NCBI RefSeq assembly: GCF_007827815.1
Contig: NZ_VITH01000010.1
Span: forward strand, 1-64,000
Reading direction: 5' to 3'
Length of the DNA: 64,000 nucleotides
Source of the DNA: Azospirillum brasilense
GTDB taxonomy: Bacteria; Pseudomonadota; Alphaproteobacteria; Azospirillales; Azospirillaceae
The position numbers and the translations under genes were made by a program. Below, one piece after another: positions 17,652-25,970 of this stretch (position 1 is the stretch's first letter; the number at the start of each line of letters is the position of its first letter). Below the pieces are notes generated by a model that saw only the letters and a list, made by a program, of their open reading frames with translations, was not told the DNA's origin and did not search any database.

Positions 17652-18671
17652 ATGAACACGCCCCAGACCGTACTCGTGACCGGCGGTGCCGGCTATGTCG
17701 GCAGTCACTGCGTGGCCGAACTGCTCGACCGCGGCTTCCGGGTCGTCGTGCTCGACAACCTGCGCCAGGGCCACCGCGCCGCCGTGCCGTCCGACGCCGC
17801 CTTCGTGGAGGCCGACCTCGCCGACACCGACGCGCTGACCCGCGTCTTCGCCGAATGGCGCTTCGACGCGGTGTTCCATTTCGCCGCTCTGTCGCTGGTC
17901 GGTGAATCGATGCGCGACCCGCACCTCTATCTGCACGGCAACACCGTCAACTCGCTGAACCTGATCCGCGCGGCGACCACGGCCGGCGTGCGCAAGATGG
18001 TCTTCTCCTCGACCGCCAACCTGTTCGGCACGCCGGAGCGCCTGCCGATCGACGAGGACACCACCATCGACCCCGGCAGCCCCTACGGCGAATCCAAGTT
18101 CTTCATCGAGCGCGCGCTGCACTGGGCGGACCGCTGCCATGGCCTGCGCTCCGCCTGCCTGCGCTACTTCAACGCCGCCGGCGCACACCCGAACGGCACG
18201 CTGGGCGAGGATCATGCCCCGGAAACCCATCTGATCCCGCTGGTGCTGGACGCGGCCAGCGGCCGGCGTTCGCACATCGAGATCTTCGGCGACGACTACC
18301 CGACGCCGGACGGCACCTGCGTGCGCGACTACATCCATGTCTGCGATCTCGCCGACGCGCATCTGCGGGTGCTGCCGGCGCTGGAGACGCGCAGCGTCCG
18401 CTTCAACCTGGGCAACGGCACGGGCTACAGCGTCCGCGAGGTGATCCAGGCGACGGAGCGCGTCACCGGCCTGACGGTCCCGGTCAAGGTCGGGCCGCGC
18501 CGCGCCGGCGATCCGGCGGTGCTGATCGCCTCGTCGGAGCGCATCCGGGGCGAGCTGGGCTGGTCCCCGCGCTTCCCCGATCTGGACAGCATCATCGGCA
18601 GCGCGTGGGAATGGCGCCGCCGCCATCCGGGCGGCTACCGCGGCCCGGCCGTGGCGCAGGCCGCCGAGTGA
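17652..18671 (+). CDS. galE: UDP-glucose 4-epimerase
   Basis: A 339-residue extended short-chain dehydrogenase. The NAD-binding TGGAGYVG is at residues 10-17, FHFAALSLVGESM follows, the catalytic Ser/Thr region is SSTANLFG near 119, and YGESK (Tyr145, Lys149) is the active-site pair. It interconverts UDP-glucose and UDP-galactose, supplying galactose for surface glycans (the rhizobial exoB role). The ATG at 17652 follows AAGGA at a slightly long distance; an upstream in-frame ATG at 17607 adds 15 residues before the nucleotide fold and is unlikely. It lies next to the glycan cluster and 14 bp before an LdtR-like regulator. Specificity for glucose versus another UDP-sugar cannot be settled from sequence alone. 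Confidence 0.88.
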   Translation: MNTPQTVLVTGGAGYVGSHCVAELLDRGFRVVVLDNLRQGHRAAVPSDAAFVEADLADTDALTRVFAEWRFDAVFHFAALSLVGESMRDPHLYLHGNTVNSLNLIRAATTAGVRKMVFSSTANLFGTPERLPIDEDTTIDPGSPYGESKFFIERALHWADRCHGLRSACLRYFNAAGAHPNGTLGEDHAPETHLIPLVLDAASGRRSHIEIFGDDYPTPDGTCVRDYIHVCDLADAHLRVLPALETRSVRFNLGNGTGYSVREVIQATERVTGLTVPVKVGPRRAGDPAVLIASSERIRGELGWSPRFPDLDSIIGSAWEWRRRHPGGYRGPAVAQAAE

Positions 18672-18685
18672 CGGAGAGACGAGGA

Positions 18686-19222
18686 ATGAGCACGCAGCGC
18701 CGGGCGGGCGCCGACGCCAAGCCGGCCGAAGCCAGGTCGGACGCCGTCGATGCGGCGGAACTGGCCGAGTATCACGGGCTCGCCCGGTTGATCGAACGGA
18801 TGCACCGCCGGTTCCTCGACGTCGTGCGGGCCGGTCTGCTCCGGCAGGGGATCGACGACATCGGGCCGGTCCAGGCGCTGATGGTCATGCTGATCGGCGA
18901 CGACGAGCCGTCGGTCCGCGACCTGATGGAGCGTGGCTATTACCTGGGGTCCAACGCCTCCTACAGCCTGAAGATCCTGGTTGAGGCCGGCTACATCGAC
19001 CGCGGCGCCAGTCAGCGCGATCGCCGCACGGCCCGGCTGCGCCTGACCGACAAGGGCCGGACGCTGCGCGACGATCTGTTCAAGCTGGAGCAGGTGCAGG
19101 CCACGGCGCTGGTCCGCAACGAGGCGGAGGCGGCCGACCTGAAGGCCGCCTACCGCACGCTTCGCCGGCTCGACCGCATCTGGGGCGACATGGTCCGCTA
19201 CGCCGGCCAGGGACTCGATTGA
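18686..19222 (+). CDS. MarR-family winged-helix regulator, LdtR-like
   Basis: A 178-residue protein with a disordered, charged first 35 residues and a winged helix from about 40 to 140. The segment around LMERGYYLGSNASYSLKILVEAGYI and the basic wing SQRDRRTARLRLTDKG match the pattern I recall for LdtR of Liberibacter and Rhizobiales, which controls a peptidoglycan L,D-transpeptidase and stress tolerance. The start at 18686 has an AGG-containing site directly upstream. It is 14 bp after galE and probably co-transcribed. A cell-envelope regulatory role is inferred from the family. Confidence 0.8.
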   Translation: MSTQRRAGADAKPAEARSDAVDAAELAEYHGLARLIERMHRRFLDVVRAGLLRQGIDDIGPVQALMVMLIGDDEPSVRDLMERGYYLGSNASYSLKILVEAGYIDRGASQRDRRTARLRLTDKGRTLRDDLFKLEQVQATALVRNEAEAADLKAAYRTLRRLDRIWGDMVRYAGQGLD

Positions 19223-19272
19223 GTGGCTCGATTGATCCGCCTTATGCTTCTCCCACCCGCAGGCATCCGCAC

Positions 19273-20451
19273 ATGAGCGATTCATCCCTGTCCATCCGCG
19301 ACGTCGAGCGCCTGCTCGACTCCTCGTCGGCGGAGGCCCGCATCGACACGATGCAGAAGCTGGCCGGCGATCTGGAGAAAGGCGGCTTGACCGACGCCGA
19401 ACGGTCGCTGGCCCTGGAGGTCATGCACTGTTTCGCCGCCGACGCCCAGGTCGCGGTGCGCGAGGCGGTGGCCTGGCAGATCCGCAACAACGCCATGCTG
19501 ACCTCGGAGTTGGCCGAGCGGTTGGTGAGGGACGTGGCCCGCGTGGCCTTCCCGATCCTGCGCGACGCCGGAAGCCTCAGCGACGAGCTGCTGCTCGACG
19601 TGCTGGCCGACCCCGACGCCGGCAAGCACATGGCCGTCGCCAACCGCCACACCGTGTCGGCGCGGGTGGCCGGAGCCGTCGTCGAGACCGGCAACGTCGC
19701 GGTGGTGACCGCCCTGCTGCGCAACCCCGGCGCGGAACTGGCCGAGCCGGCGCTGCACCGGGCCTTGGACCGCTTCGGCCGGGTGCGCATGGTCAGCGAG
19801 GCCGCGGCGACCCGCCCCGGCCTGCCGCTGGCCGTGGTGGAGCGGCTGATCGCCTTCGTGTCCGACGCGATGCGCGCCACGCTGGCCCACAGCCATGGCC
19901 TGTCCAAGGATCTGGTGGACCGGCTGGCCAACCGCGGGCGCGAGTCGGCGACGCTGCGGCTGCTGCGCCCGGCGCTGCGCGGCGACGAGGATGTGGAGGC
20001 GGTGGCCCGCTGGCTGCACGCCAACGGGCGCTTCACCGCGGCGCTGCTGTTCCGCGTGCTGTGCGCGGGCGATGTGGCGCTGTTCGCGGCGGGGCTCGGG
20101 GCGAAGGCGGGCATCCCGGCGGAGAACGCCCGCAGGCTGGCCTGGGACGACGGGGCGCTGGGGTTGCGGGCGGTGCTGAAGAAGGCGTCGGTCGCGCCGG
20201 TGCTGGTGCCGCCCTTCCAGGTGGCGATCGCCACCGCCAAGCGCATGGGCTACGAGGGCAGCGACAACCGCCGCGACGATTTCCAGGCGGAGGTCATGGC
20301 CGACCTGTTCGCCGCCCTGACCCCGACGAACGAGTGGGTGGTGGACGAGCTGCTGGTGCAGTTGTTCGACGGCGCGTCGGACGAGGTGATCGACCGCGCG
20401 CTGGATCAGGCGGGCTTGCCCTTCGCGCCGGTGCGCGGGACGGGGACGTAA
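19273..20451 (+). CDS. DUF2336 domain protein
   Basis: A 392-residue alpha-helical protein resembling HEAT-type repeats (for example VREAVAWQIRNNAMLTSELAERLVRDV). This is the composition and repeat pattern of the alphaproteobacterial DUF2336 family, whose function is unknown. There are no transmembrane segments or catalytic motifs. The ATG at 19273 was preferred over a TTG at 19219. It is the third gene after galE and the LdtR-like regulator, 50 bp downstream, so the three may form one operon. It ends just before a family B repeat facing the TetR gene. Confidence 0.8.
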   Translation: MSDSSLSIRDVERLLDSSSAEARIDTMQKLAGDLEKGGLTDAERSLALEVMHCFAADAQVAVREAVAWQIRNNAMLTSELAERLVRDVARVAFPILRDAGSLSDELLLDVLADPDAGKHMAVANRHTVSARVAGAVVETGNVAVVTALLRNPGAELAEPALHRALDRFGRVRMVSEAAATRPGLPLAVVERLIAFVSDAMRATLAHSHGLSKDLVDRLANRGRESATLRLLRPALRGDEDVEAVARWLHANGRFTAALLFRVLCAGDVALFAAGLGAKAGIPAENARRLAWDDGALGLRAVLKKASVAPVLVPPFQVAIATAKRMGYEGSDNRRDDFQAEVMADLFAALTPTNEWVVDELLVQLFDGASDEVIDRALDQAGLPFAPVRGTGT

Positions 20452-20472
20452 CTTGCGGGTGGGGCGACGCTT

Positions 20473-20581
20473 GCCCCCTCCCTAACCCTCCCCCGCTTCG
20501 CAGGGGAGGGGATTGGTCTCCCTCTCCTGCGAAGCGGGGGAGGGAAGGGGCCCGCGGCGAAGCCGTGGGAAGGGTGGGGGC
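20473..20581. repeat. Dispersed intergenic repeat, family B copy 2
   Basis: Same terminal sequences as the copy at 4002. It lies between the converging DUF2336 and TetR genes, where its strong hairpins could serve as a bidirectional terminator. Confidence 0.85.
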
Positions 20582-20588
20582 AACGCGC

Positions 20589-21152
20589 CTACACTCCCTC
20601 CGGCACCAGCACCTTCCCGCAAATGTCCCGCGCCTTCTCGAACCGGTCCGGCGCGGCGGAGCGGGCCAGCAGCCCCTCCCCGAAAATGAACGAGTAGAAC
20701 AGATAGGCCCGCGCGAAGGCGTCGTCGGAGTCCAGCCCCAGGCCGGCGAACAGGTCCGACACGCAGCGCAGGCGTTCGCGGTCGACCTCGGCCACGATCT
20801 CGGACGCGCGGGGATCGCGGCGCGCCCAGTCGCGCATCGCCAGTTCGATGGCGATGCCGCGCGGGTTGCTGCTGCCGCCGTAGAGCGACAGCACGTAGCG
20901 CAACCCCTCGGCGGGCGTGCGGCCGTCTAGACGGGTCTGCGCCTTGATCGCCTCGATGCGGCCGGTCTTCCAGCCCTCCAGCATCGCCTCCACCAACTCC
21001 ATCCGGTCGCGGAAATGCCAGTAGAAGCTGCCCTTGGTCACCTTCAGCCGCTTGGCCAGAAGCTCGACCCGCACCTGCTCGACGCCGCCCTCCGCCAGGG
21101 CGGAGAAGGCGGCGGACAGCCAGGATTCGCGGTTCAGCGTCTTCGCTTCCAT
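20589..21152 (-). CDS. TetR-family transcriptional regulator
   Basis: A 187-residue repressor. The N-terminal helix-turn-helix is clear (VELLAKRLKVTKGSFYWHFRDR, about residues 30-51). A helical ligand-binding domain follows, with a TetR_C-like block near ALRDWARRD-type sequence (residues about 105-120). The ATG at 21152 has GGAG 9 nt upstream; an ATG at 21173 has none. It lies 124 bp downstream of matB on the same strand, so it may have its own promoter between 21153 and 21276. Ligand unknown; an acyl-CoA-type effector would fit the neighbourhood. Confidence 0.88.
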   Translation of the reverse strand: MEAKTLNRESWLSAAFSALAEGGVEQVRVELLAKRLKVTKGSFYWHFRDRMELVEAMLEGWKTGRIEAIKAQTRLDGRTPAEGLRYVLSLYGGSSNPRGIAIELAMRDWARRDPRASEIVAEVDRERLRCVSDLFAGLGLDSDDAFARAYLFYSFIFGEGLLARSAAPDRFEKARDICGKVLVPEGV

Positions 21153-21276
21153 CGGCAACACTCCGGAGACCATACGGCAGCGTATCGATTCGCCGATGGC
21201 CTGTCCACAACCCGCCGGGCGGAACGAGCGCCGAACCTTATACGGATTTGACCGGAGAGGAAAAGCCGGGCGCGCC

Positions 21277-22833
21277 TCAGCGCGCCTTTGCCGCGGTGAA
21301 CAGGTCCTTGTGGGCGTCGCGCAGCAGGTTCTTCTGCACCTTGCCCATGGCGTTGCGCGGCAGCTCGTCCATGAAGAAGACGCGCTTGGGCACCTTGAAG
21401 TTGGCGAGCTGCTCCTTGCAGACGGCGATCACCGCCGCCTCGTCCGGTGCGGCGCCGCCGGGCTTGCGCAGGACGACGGCGGTCACCGCCTCGCCGAAGT
21501 CGGGGTGCGGCACGCCGACCACCGCCGATTCGACGACGCCATCGATGCCGTCGATCACCGTCTCGACCTCCTTCGGGTAGACGTTGAAGCCGCCGGAGAT
21601 GATGAGGTCCTTGGCACGCCCGACGATGTGGACGTAGCCGCGCCCGTCCACCTTGCCAACGTCGCCGGTGATGAAGAAGCCGTCCGGCTTGATTTCCTGC
21701 TTCGTCTTCTCGGGCATCCGCCAATAGCCGGAAAAGACGTTCGGCCCGGCCACCTCGATGATGCCGATCTCGTCGGTGCCGAGGCTGGCGCCGGTCTCCG
21801 GGTCGACCACGCGCACGGAGACCTCCGGCAGCGGGAAGCCGACCGTGCCGGGGATGCGGTCGCCGTCCAGCGGGTTGGAGGTCAGCATGCCGGTTTCCGT
21901 CATGCCGTAGCGCTCCAGGATGGCGTGGCCGGTGCGGGTGGAGAACTCCTTGTGCGTGTCGGCGAGCAGCGGCGCCGAGCCGGAGACGAACAGCCGCATG
22001 TGCGCCGTCGCCTCGCGCGTCAGGCCGGGATGGGCGAGCAGGCGGGTGTAGAAGGTCGGCACACCCATCATCATCGTGGCGCGCGGCAGCAGCCCCATCA
22101 CCTGCTCGGCGTCGAACTTCGGCAGGAACAGCATGGAGGAGCCGTTCAGCAGCACGCAGTTGGTCGCCACGAATAGGCCGTGCGTGTGGAAGATCGGCAG
22201 GGCGTGCAGCAGCACGTCGTCCGGCTGAAAGCCCCAGTATGTGTGCAGTGTCAGCGCGTTGGAGCCGAGGTTGCGGTGGCTCATCATCGCGCCCTTCGAC
22301 CGCCCGGTGGTGCCGGAGGTGTAGAGGATCGCGGCGAGGTCGTCGGGCTCGGCCGGGACGGTCGCGAAGTCCGTACCCTTGCCGGCGGCCTGCTCCGGCA
22401 GCGTGCCCTCGCCATGGGTGCCGAGCGTCAGCAGATGGGCGACCTTGGCCTTGTCGGCGACATCGCGCAGCGCGTCGGCGGATTCGGGGCGGGCGACGAA
22501 GACGTGCGGCTCGGCATCGGTCAGGAAATACTCGACCTCCGCCTTCGTGTAGGCCGGGTTCAGCGGCAGGAAGACGCCGCCCGCCCGCACGGTGGCGAGG
22601 TAGAGGATGATGTTCTCGACCGACTTCTCCACCTGCACGGCGACCCGGTCGCCCTTCTTCAGGCCGAGGTCGGCGAGCAGGTTGGCGTAGCGGCCGGTCA
22701 GCGCTTCAAGGTCGCCATAGGTGACGGTGCGCGCCTTGTCGGTGCCGGGCTCGGTCTCGGCGAAGGGGCGGCTGCGGTCCGCCGGAAAGCGGGAACGGAA
22801 CAGCTCGAACAGGTTGCCACCCACGTCGGACAT
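21277..22833 (-). CDS. matB: Malonyl-CoA synthetase
   Basis: A 518-residue adenylate-forming ligase expected to make malonyl-CoA from malonate, ATP and CoA. The intact P-loop YTSGTTGRSKG is at 171-181. The MatB-like MMGVPTFYTRLL and RYGMTETGMLTSNP blocks follow, then TGDVGKVDGRGYVHIVGRAKDLI, and the catalytic lysine is near 498 (AMGKVQK). The ATG at 22833 has GGAGG 9 nt upstream; an in-frame ATG at 22848 lacks that spacing. A GntR-type gene lies upstream and a GTATAC site lies between them, recalling the rhizobial mat locus. No malonyl-CoA decarboxylase (matA) or malonate carrier (matC) gene is adjacent. Confidence 0.88.
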   Translation of the reverse strand: MSDVGGNLFELFRSRFPADRSRPFAETEPGTDKARTVTYGDLEALTGRYANLLADLGLKKGDRVAVQVEKSVENIILYLATVRAGGVFLPLNPAYTKAEVEYFLTDAEPHVFVARPESADALRDVADKAKVAHLLTLGTHGEGTLPEQAAGKGTDFATVPAEPDDLAAILYTSGTTGRSKGAMMSHRNLGSNALTLHTYWGFQPDDVLLHALPIFHTHGLFVATNCVLLNGSSMLFLPKFDAEQVMGLLPRATMMMGVPTFYTRLLAHPGLTREATAHMRLFVSGSAPLLADTHKEFSTRTGHAILERYGMTETGMLTSNPLDGDRIPGTVGFPLPEVSVRVVDPETGASLGTDEIGIIEVAGPNVFSGYWRMPEKTKQEIKPDGFFITGDVGKVDGRGYVHIVGRAKDLIISGGFNVYPKEVETVIDGIDGVVESAVVGVPHPDFGEAVTAVVLRKPGGAAPDEAAVIAVCKEQLANFKVPKRVFFMDELPRNAMGKVQKNLLRDAHKDLFTAAKAR

Positions 22834-22904
22834 TGTGATTCCCTCCATGCACCCGGTGATCCGGTGCCCAGGATTTAGCACAGGCACCTGCTGTCGGCCA
22901 CATC

Positions 22905-22912
22905 TTTGTATA
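22905..22912. promoter_or_regulatory. Candidate GntR (MatR-like) operator upstream of matB
   Basis: TTGTATAC matches eight of ten bases of TTGTATACAA, the site I recall for MatR of Rhizobium. It lies about 70 bp upstream of the matB start, between matB and the GntR gene. A related site is at 23669-23678. Confidence 0.5.
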
Positions 22913-22924
22913 CGGAAGACCGGG

Positions 22925-23620
22925 TTATTGTATTTCGTTTCCGCCCATGATGGACACGAACTCGGTGAAGATGTCGATCTGGATGGTCACATGCCGCCGC
23001 ATGGCGGCGTAGGCGGCCTCCGGCTCGCCGGCCAGGATCGCCTCCACCACGTCGTCATGCTCCGTGAAGCTGTCCTTGACGCGGTTGGGATGGTTGAGCT
23101 GGTAGCGGCGGTAGGGGGCCAGCCGGGCGAACAGGCCGCGCGCGATTTCCTGCAGCGGCTCGTTGTGGCTGCCGGCCTGGACCGCCTCGTGGAAGGAGCG
23201 GTTGACCGCGTAGTAGGCGTCCAGCTCCCGCGCCTCCATATGCGCCTTCGATGTGTCGTGCAGGCGCTTCAGGGCCTGCTTCTCCTCCTCCGACATGCGG
23301 CGGGCGGCGAAGCGGGCGCACAGCCCCTCGATTTCCGACATCACTTCGAACATCTGCACCATGCGGTGCAGCTTCAGCGGCGCCACCACCGCCCCCTGTC
23401 GCGGCTGCTTCTCCACCAGCCCGGCATGGACGAGCTGCAGGATCGCCTCGCGGATCGGGGTGCGGGAGATGTTGAAGCGCTGGGCAAGACTTTCCTCGTC
23501 CAGCCGCGTTCCGGGGCGCAGCCGGCCCAGGAAGATGTCCTCCTCGATGGCGAGCCGCACCTCGTCGGCGCGGGTGGCACCCTTGTCTGCGGCCTTATTG
23601 GCGGCAATCCGGTCGCTCAT
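22925..23620 (-). CDS. GntR-family regulator with FCD domain (MatR-like)
   Basis: A 231-residue regulator. The N-terminal winged helix (about residues 16-85; LRPGTRLDEESLAQRFNISRTPIREAI) is followed by an all-helical FCD ligand domain (about 90-220) with the metal-binding His/Asp pattern seen in NRSFHEAV and HDDVVEAIL. It is immediately upstream of matB and divergent from the isobutyryl-CoA dehydrogenase gene. GTATAC sites lie on both sides (22905 and 23669). The simplest reading is autoregulation plus control of matB and possibly the valine genes, with a carboxylate such as malonate as effector; the effector is inferred. Confidence 0.88.
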   Translation of the reverse strand: MSDRIAANKAADKGATRADEVRLAIEEDIFLGRLRPGTRLDEESLAQRFNISRTPIREAILQLVHAGLVEKQPRQGAVVAPLKLHRMVQMFEVMSEIEGLCARFAARRMSEEEKQALKRLHDTSKAHMEARELDAYYAVNRSFHEAVQAGSHNEPLQEIARGLFARLAPYRRYQLNHPNRVKDSFTEHDDVVEAILAGEPEAAYAAMRRHVTIQIDIFTEFVSIMGGNEIQ

Positions 23621-23668
23621 CCCGAGCGTGTCCCCTTCCTCGTCCGCGGCCTTCCGCCGCTCCTGTCT

Positions 23669-23678
23669 CTGTATACAA
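23669..23678. promoter_or_regulatory. Candidate GntR operator in the gntR / acyl-CoA dehydrogenase divergent region
   Basis: CTGTATACAA differs by one base from the palindrome TTGTATACAA and is flanked by TCT and GAGA, giving an extended near-symmetric element at 23666-23682. It lies 49 bp upstream of the GntR start and about 100 bp upstream of the isobutyryl-CoA dehydrogenase start, so it could control both directions. Confidence 0.55.
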
Positions 23679-23781
23679 GAGATGGACAGCGCGTATCCAG
23701 CATGATAGTCCTTCCATCCAACAATGAGAACCGGAGATCCGCCTTGGACTCCGGGCCACTGCGGTTCTGGGGAGGATGCGC

Positions 23782-24921
23782 ATGGATTTTGCGCTTTCGG
23801 AGGAGCAGCAGGCGTTCCGCGACACGGCGCGCGACTTCGCGCAGCAGGAAATGGCGCCGAACGCCGCGCACTGGGATGAGAACAGCGTCTTTCCCGTCGA
23901 CACCCTGAGGCAGGCCGCCGCCCTCGGCTTCGCCGGCATCTATGTGGGGGAGGAGTTCGGCGGCTCCGGACTCGGGCGGCTGGACGCGGCGCTGATCTTC
24001 GAGGAGTTGTCGGCGGCCTGCCCGTCCACAGCGGCCTACATCTCCATCCACAACATGGCCTCCTGGATGATCGACCGCTTCGGCAATCCGGGGCAGCGCG
24101 AGCGCTTCCTGCCCAAGCTGACGAGCATGGAGCATTTCGCCAGCTATTGCCTGACCGAGCCGGGGGCAGGGTCCGACGCCGCCTCCCTGCGCACGCGGGC
24201 GGAGCGGGACGGCGACCATTACGTGCTGAACGGATCGAAGGCCTTCATCTCCGGCGGCGGCACGTCGGACGTCTATGTCTGCATGGTCCGCACCGGCGAG
24301 CCCGGCCCCAAGGGCATCTCCTGCATCGTCGTGGAGAAGGGCACGTCCGGCCTGTCCTTCGGCAAGCAGGAGCACAAGCTCGGCTGGAAAAGCCAGCCGA
24401 CGTCGGCGGTCATCTTCGAGAACTGCCGCGTCCCCGTCGCCAACCGCATCGGCGAAGAGGGGGAGGGCTTCCGCATCGCCATGAAGGGGCTGGACGGCGG
24501 CCGCCTGAACATCGCCGCCTGCTCTGTCGGCGGGGCGCGCTTCTGCCTGGAACAGGCCATTGCCTACACCACGGAGCGCAAGCAGTTCGGCAAGCCGCTA
24601 AACGCCTTCCAGGCCTTGCAGTTCAAGCTGGCCGACATGGCGACGGAGTTGGACGCCGCCCGGCTGATGCTGCACCGCGCCGCCGCCAGCCTCGACGCTG
24701 GATCGCCGGAGGCGACGGCCCATTGCGCCATGGCCAAGCGCTTCGCCACCGACGCGGGGTTCCAGGTGGTGAACGAGGCGCTGCAGCTTCACGGTGGGTA
24801 TGGCTACATCAAGGAGTACCCGATCGAGCGGATTTTCCGCGACCTGCGGGTTCACCAGATTCTCGAAGGCACCAACGAAATCATGCGCGTCATCATCGCC
24901 CGCCATCTGACCGGCGGCTGA
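23782..24921 (+). CDS. Isobutyryl-CoA dehydrogenase (valine catabolism)
   Basis: A 379-residue FAD acyl-CoA dehydrogenase. Several stretches match the ACAD8/isobutyryl-CoA dehydrogenase type: ISIHNMASWMIDRFGN, the FAD-binding CLTEPGAGSDAASL, LNGSKAFISGGG, and PKGISCIVVEKGT. The catalytic Glu is at about 362 (ILEGTNEIMR). It converts isobutyryl-CoA to methacrylyl-CoA, passing electrons to ETF and so to the ETF-QO at 48050. The ATG at 23782 is used because GGAGG lies 6 nt upstream; the ATG at 23776 abuts that site. It is 45 bp from the mmsB gene and surely co-transcribed. Confidence 0.88.
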   Translation: MDFALSEEQQAFRDTARDFAQQEMAPNAAHWDENSVFPVDTLRQAAALGFAGIYVGEEFGGSGLGRLDAALIFEELSAACPSTAAYISIHNMASWMIDRFGNPGQRERFLPKLTSMEHFASYCLTEPGAGSDAASLRTRAERDGDHYVLNGSKAFISGGGTSDVYVCMVRTGEPGPKGISCIVVEKGTSGLSFGKQEHKLGWKSQPTSAVIFENCRVPVANRIGEEGEGFRIAMKGLDGGRLNIAACSVGGARFCLEQAIAYTTERKQFGKPLNAFQALQFKLADMATELDAARLMLHRAAASLDAGSPEATAHCAMAKRFATDAGFQVVNEALQLHGGYGYIKEYPIERIFRDLRVHQILEGTNEIMRVIIARHLTGG

Positions 24922-24966
24922 CGGCGGCACAACAAACAACGTCACAGTAAGACGAGGGGAAACGCT

Positions 24967-25857
24967 ATGGCGACGATCGCCTTTATCGGGCTGGGCAACA
25001 TGGGTGCGCCGATGATGCGCAACCTGCTGAAGGCCGGCCACACCGTCCTGGCCTTCGACCTGTCGGAAGCCGCCTGCACCGCCGCGCGCGACGCCGGCGC
25101 CACCATCGCCACCGGCCCCGGCGCGGCGGCGGGGGAGGCCGAGGTGGTCGTGACCATGCTGCCCGCCGGCAAGCATGTGCGTGAGGTCTACACGGCGCCG
25201 GACGGCATCATCGCCAAGGCCAAGCCGGGCAGCCTGTTCATCGACAGCTCCACGGTCGATGTTGAGAGCGCCCGCGCCGTCGCCGCGGCGGCGGAAGCGG
25301 CGGGCCACGCCATGGTCGACGCGCCGGTGTCCGGCGGCGTCGGCGGGGCCGAGGCGGCGACGCTGACCTTCATGGTCGGCGGCAGCGACACCGCCTTCCG
25401 CCGCGCCGAGCCGATCCTGTCGGCCATGGGCAAGGCCATCGTGCACACCGGCGGGCCGGGCAACGGCCAAGCCGCGAAGATCTGCAACAACATGATCCTC
25501 GGCATCTCGATGCTCGGCGTGTCGGAAGCCTTCGCGCTCGCCGAGAAGCTGGGGCTGGAGTCGCAGAAGCTGTTCGACGTGGCGTCCAAGTCGTCAGGCC
25601 AGTGCTGGTCGCTGACCAGCTACTGCCCGGTGCCGGGTCCGGTCCCGACCTCGCCGGCCAACCGCGACTACCAGCCGGGCTTCGCCGCGGCGCTGATGCT
25701 GAAGGACCTGAAGCTGGCGGTCGAGGCCGGGCAGAGCACCGGCAGCCCGCTGCCGCTCGGCGGCGAGGCCGCGCAGATGTACGCGCTGTTCTGCAACGCC
25801 GGTTTCGGAGGCCAGGACTTCTCGGGCATCGTCAATCTGCTGCGCGGGAAGCCGTAA
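24967..25857 (+). CDS. mmsB: 3-hydroxyisobutyrate dehydrogenase
   Basis: A 296-residue beta-hydroxyacid dehydrogenase that oxidises 3-hydroxyisobutyrate to methylmalonate semialdehyde in valine breakdown. The NAD-binding FIGLGNMGAPM is at residues 6-16, the substrate motif DAPVSGGVGGAEAATL near 119, and the catalytic lysine in GQAAKICNNM near 171. It is preceded by GAGGGG. It forms a two-gene unit with isobutyryl-CoA dehydrogenase. The hydratase and thioesterase steps between the two enzymes are not encoded here, and neither is methylmalonate semialdehyde dehydrogenase, unless the aldehyde dehydrogenase at 36531 serves that step. Confidence 0.92.
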   Translation: MATIAFIGLGNMGAPMMRNLLKAGHTVLAFDLSEAACTAARDAGATIATGPGAAAGEAEVVVTMLPAGKHVREVYTAPDGIIAKAKPGSLFIDSSTVDVESARAVAAAAEAAGHAMVDAPVSGGVGGAEAATLTFMVGGSDTAFRRAEPILSAMGKAIVHTGGPGNGQAAKICNNMILGISMLGVSEAFALAEKLGLESQKLFDVASKSSGQCWSLTSYCPVPGPVPTSPANRDYQPGFAAALMLKDLKLAVEAGQSTGSPLPLGGEAAQMYALFCNAGFGGQDFSGIVNLLRGKP

Positions 25858-25870
25858 GGGCGGTCACGGT

Positions 25871-25957
25871 GCCCCCTCCCTAACCCTCCCCCGCCATTGG
25901 CGAGGGAGGGAATTTTCTCCCTCTTCCGCGAAAGCGGGGGAGGGCCGGGGAGGGGGC
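25871..25957. repeat. Dispersed intergenic repeat, family B copy 3
   Basis: Same ends as the copy at 4002, with a shorter interior. It lies between the convergent mmsB and IclR-synthetase fusion genes and could terminate both. Confidence 0.85.
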
Positions 25958-25970
25958 AAGCGCCTCCCCC

